From assembly GCA_946886545.1 (NCBI GenBank), contig CAMPIU010000121.1, positions 1-8,113 on the forward strand: a stretch of DNA of 8,113 nt. The letters run 5' to 3'. This document shows, piece after piece, positions 7,202 through 8,113 of the stretch; within the stretch, counting starts at the first letter, position 1; each line of letters opens with the position of its first letter. Source of the stretch: an uncultured Flavobacteriales bacterium (lineage in GTDB: Bacteria; Bacteroidota; Bacteroidia; Flavobacteriales; Crocinitomicaceae). The translations under genes and the position numbers were made by a program. The notes beneath the pieces were generated by a model, which saw only the letters and a list, made by a program, of their open reading frames with translations, was not told where the DNA came from and did no database searches.

Positions 7202-8113
7202 TTATTTTTTAACTTTTGCCTGGCACATTTTTACAGCAGCGGAGATATCAATTACGCCACCGGTTGTAGAAAGTGTTCCGAAGTCTACTGATGTTCCTGT
7301 TCCCGGAGCAGGAATCATTGTTCCTTTGTATTGTTTCGCGGAAGCAAGCATAATATCCTTAATTTCCTTCATTGTTAATGACGGGAAGTAAGATTTCAAT
7401 AAAGCAGCAACACCTGAAACCATCGGCGCAGCCATGGATGTTCCTTGCTGAATTTTATAATCACTTTGCGGAACAGTACTGTAAATTTCAAATCCGGGAG
7501 CGAAAATATTTACCTGACGCGAACTGTAATTGGAAAAGTCAGCTGCAAGTTTCTTTTTATCTCTTGTCGATGCCCCCACACATAAATACATGTCAAGTGG
7601 TTTTGCTTGGAATGAATATTCATTGGTTGGGAAATTTGGATTTTCATCTAAGTTTACTCCATCGTTTCCTGCAGCATGAACCAATAGAACACCTTTAGAT
7701 TCAGCATAAAGCATTGCATCGTAAACTTCTTTTTGGTGTTTTGAATAAGCTTTACCAAAAGACATGTTAATAACAGAAGCTCCATTGTCAACCGCATAGC
7801 GAATTGCTAAAGCAACATCTTTATCTTGCTCGTCTCCGTTAGGGACTGCACGAACCGACATCAGACGGATATTCTCAGCAACACCGTCACCTCCCAATTC
7901 ATTGTGTCTCGCAGCACCGATAATTCCACCGACGTGTGTACCATGTGATGCTTCAGGTCCTTCTACGTCGCTGTTACCGTAACGTACATCATTGAAGTCA
8001 TCCGGATTATCTCCAACGAATTGACGGTCGTTGTATTCCATATTCAATTGGTAGTTTGCACTAGCATTAAAATGGTCTACTGCTTCTTTAATATTTTCTT
8101 CAGTTAACTCACC
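7202..8113 (-). CDS. Subtilisin-like serine peptidase (S8 family), C-terminal part
   Basis: The frame is open from the right edge, so the gene is 5'-truncated; 303 residues are visible, and the TTG/ATG codons at 8047 and 8041 are internal, not starts. Counting from the first visible residue, the catalytic His57 is in EASHGTHVGGIIGA, the oxyanion-hole Asn150 in VHAAGNDG, and the nucleophile Ser226 in QQGTSMAAPMVSGVAALL, in the order expected of S8 peptidases. The catalytic Asp motif must lie upstream, outside the window. The acidic stretch before the His (GDNPDDFNDVRYGNSDVEGP) is of a kind I recall from Bacteroidota S8 enzymes. The protein ends soon after the peptidase fold (CQAKVKK), with no C-terminal T9SS sorting domain or P-domain. 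Export is likely for the family but the signal peptide is not visible. The gene is closed by its own terminator. Confidence 0.95.
   Translation of the reverse strand, partial: GELTEENIKEAVDHFNASANYQLNMEYNDRQFVGDNPDDFNDVRYGNSDVEGPEASHGTHVGGIIGAARHNELGGDGVAENIRLMSVRAVPNGDEQDKDVALAIRYAVDNGASVINMSFGKAYSKHQKEVYDAMLYAESKGVLLVHAAGNDGVNLDENPNFPTNEYSFQAKPLDMYLCVGASTRDKKKLAADFSNYSSRQVNIFAPGFEIYSTVPQSDYKIQQGTSMAAPMVSGVAALLKSYFPSLTMKEIKDIMLASAKQYKGTMIPAPGTGTSVDFGTLSTTGGVIDISAAVKMCQAKVKK

Noticed and set aside
8039..8047. TTG/ATG codons as a start for the S8 peptidase
   Set aside because: The frame stays open to the window edge, and a start here would remove the catalytic Asp region required by the family, so these codons are internal.

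Overview
The window looks like a chromosomal segment of a Bacteroidota bacterium, most likely a member of the Flavobacteriia. The supporting signs are a moderately AT-rich composition, start codons without Shine-Dalgarno motifs, a TAnnTTTG-type -7 promoter element ahead of pyrG, signal peptides ending in the typical FSQ/FAQ form, a LytS/YehU-type histidine kinase N-terminus of the kind common in this phylum, and a YidC with a long periplasmic domain. The species cannot be fixed from the sequence alone.

Layout. Positions 1-224 (minus strand) hold the N-terminal end of a membrane sensor histidine kinase that runs off the left edge. Divergent from it, 352-1257 (plus) encodes a secreted protein of about 300 residues that resembles the Bacteroidota 'polymorphic toxin type 23' family. 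A 309-bp gap (1258-1566) follows. It contains an intergenic element with terminal inverted repeats, two hairpins, a run of degenerate TAATTCG heptamers, and then the promoter of pyrG. pyrG (CTP synthase, 1567-3177) and yidC (membrane protein insertase, 3304-5253) lie head to tail on the plus strand, separated by 126 bp with a strong hairpin on the pyrG stop codon. A symmetrical bidirectional terminator (5252-5291) closes yidC and the convergent minus-strand cluster.

The minus-strand cluster, read right to left, is: a subtilisin-like S8 serine peptidase entering from the right edge (7202-8113, partial), an intrinsic terminator, a small exported NTF2/SnoaL-like protein (6661-7143), and an exported protein of unknown function (5290-6510). 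The last of these has a strikingly Trp/Tyr-rich middle and a Pro/Gln/Arg-rich tail.

How the genes relate. pyrG and yidC are housekeeping genes (pyrimidine nucleotide synthesis and inner-membrane protein insertion). Their adjacency is, to my recollection, common in Bacteroidota and need not be functional. The other complete genes encode exported proteins with no evident common pathway. I see no tRNA, rRNA, CRISPR array, transposase, phage gene or obvious defence system. The most unusual items are the Trp/Tyr-rich exported protein, the toxin-23-like protein with no visible immunity gene, the inverted-repeat intergenic element, and the terminator placed almost on top of the SnoaL-like gene's start codon.
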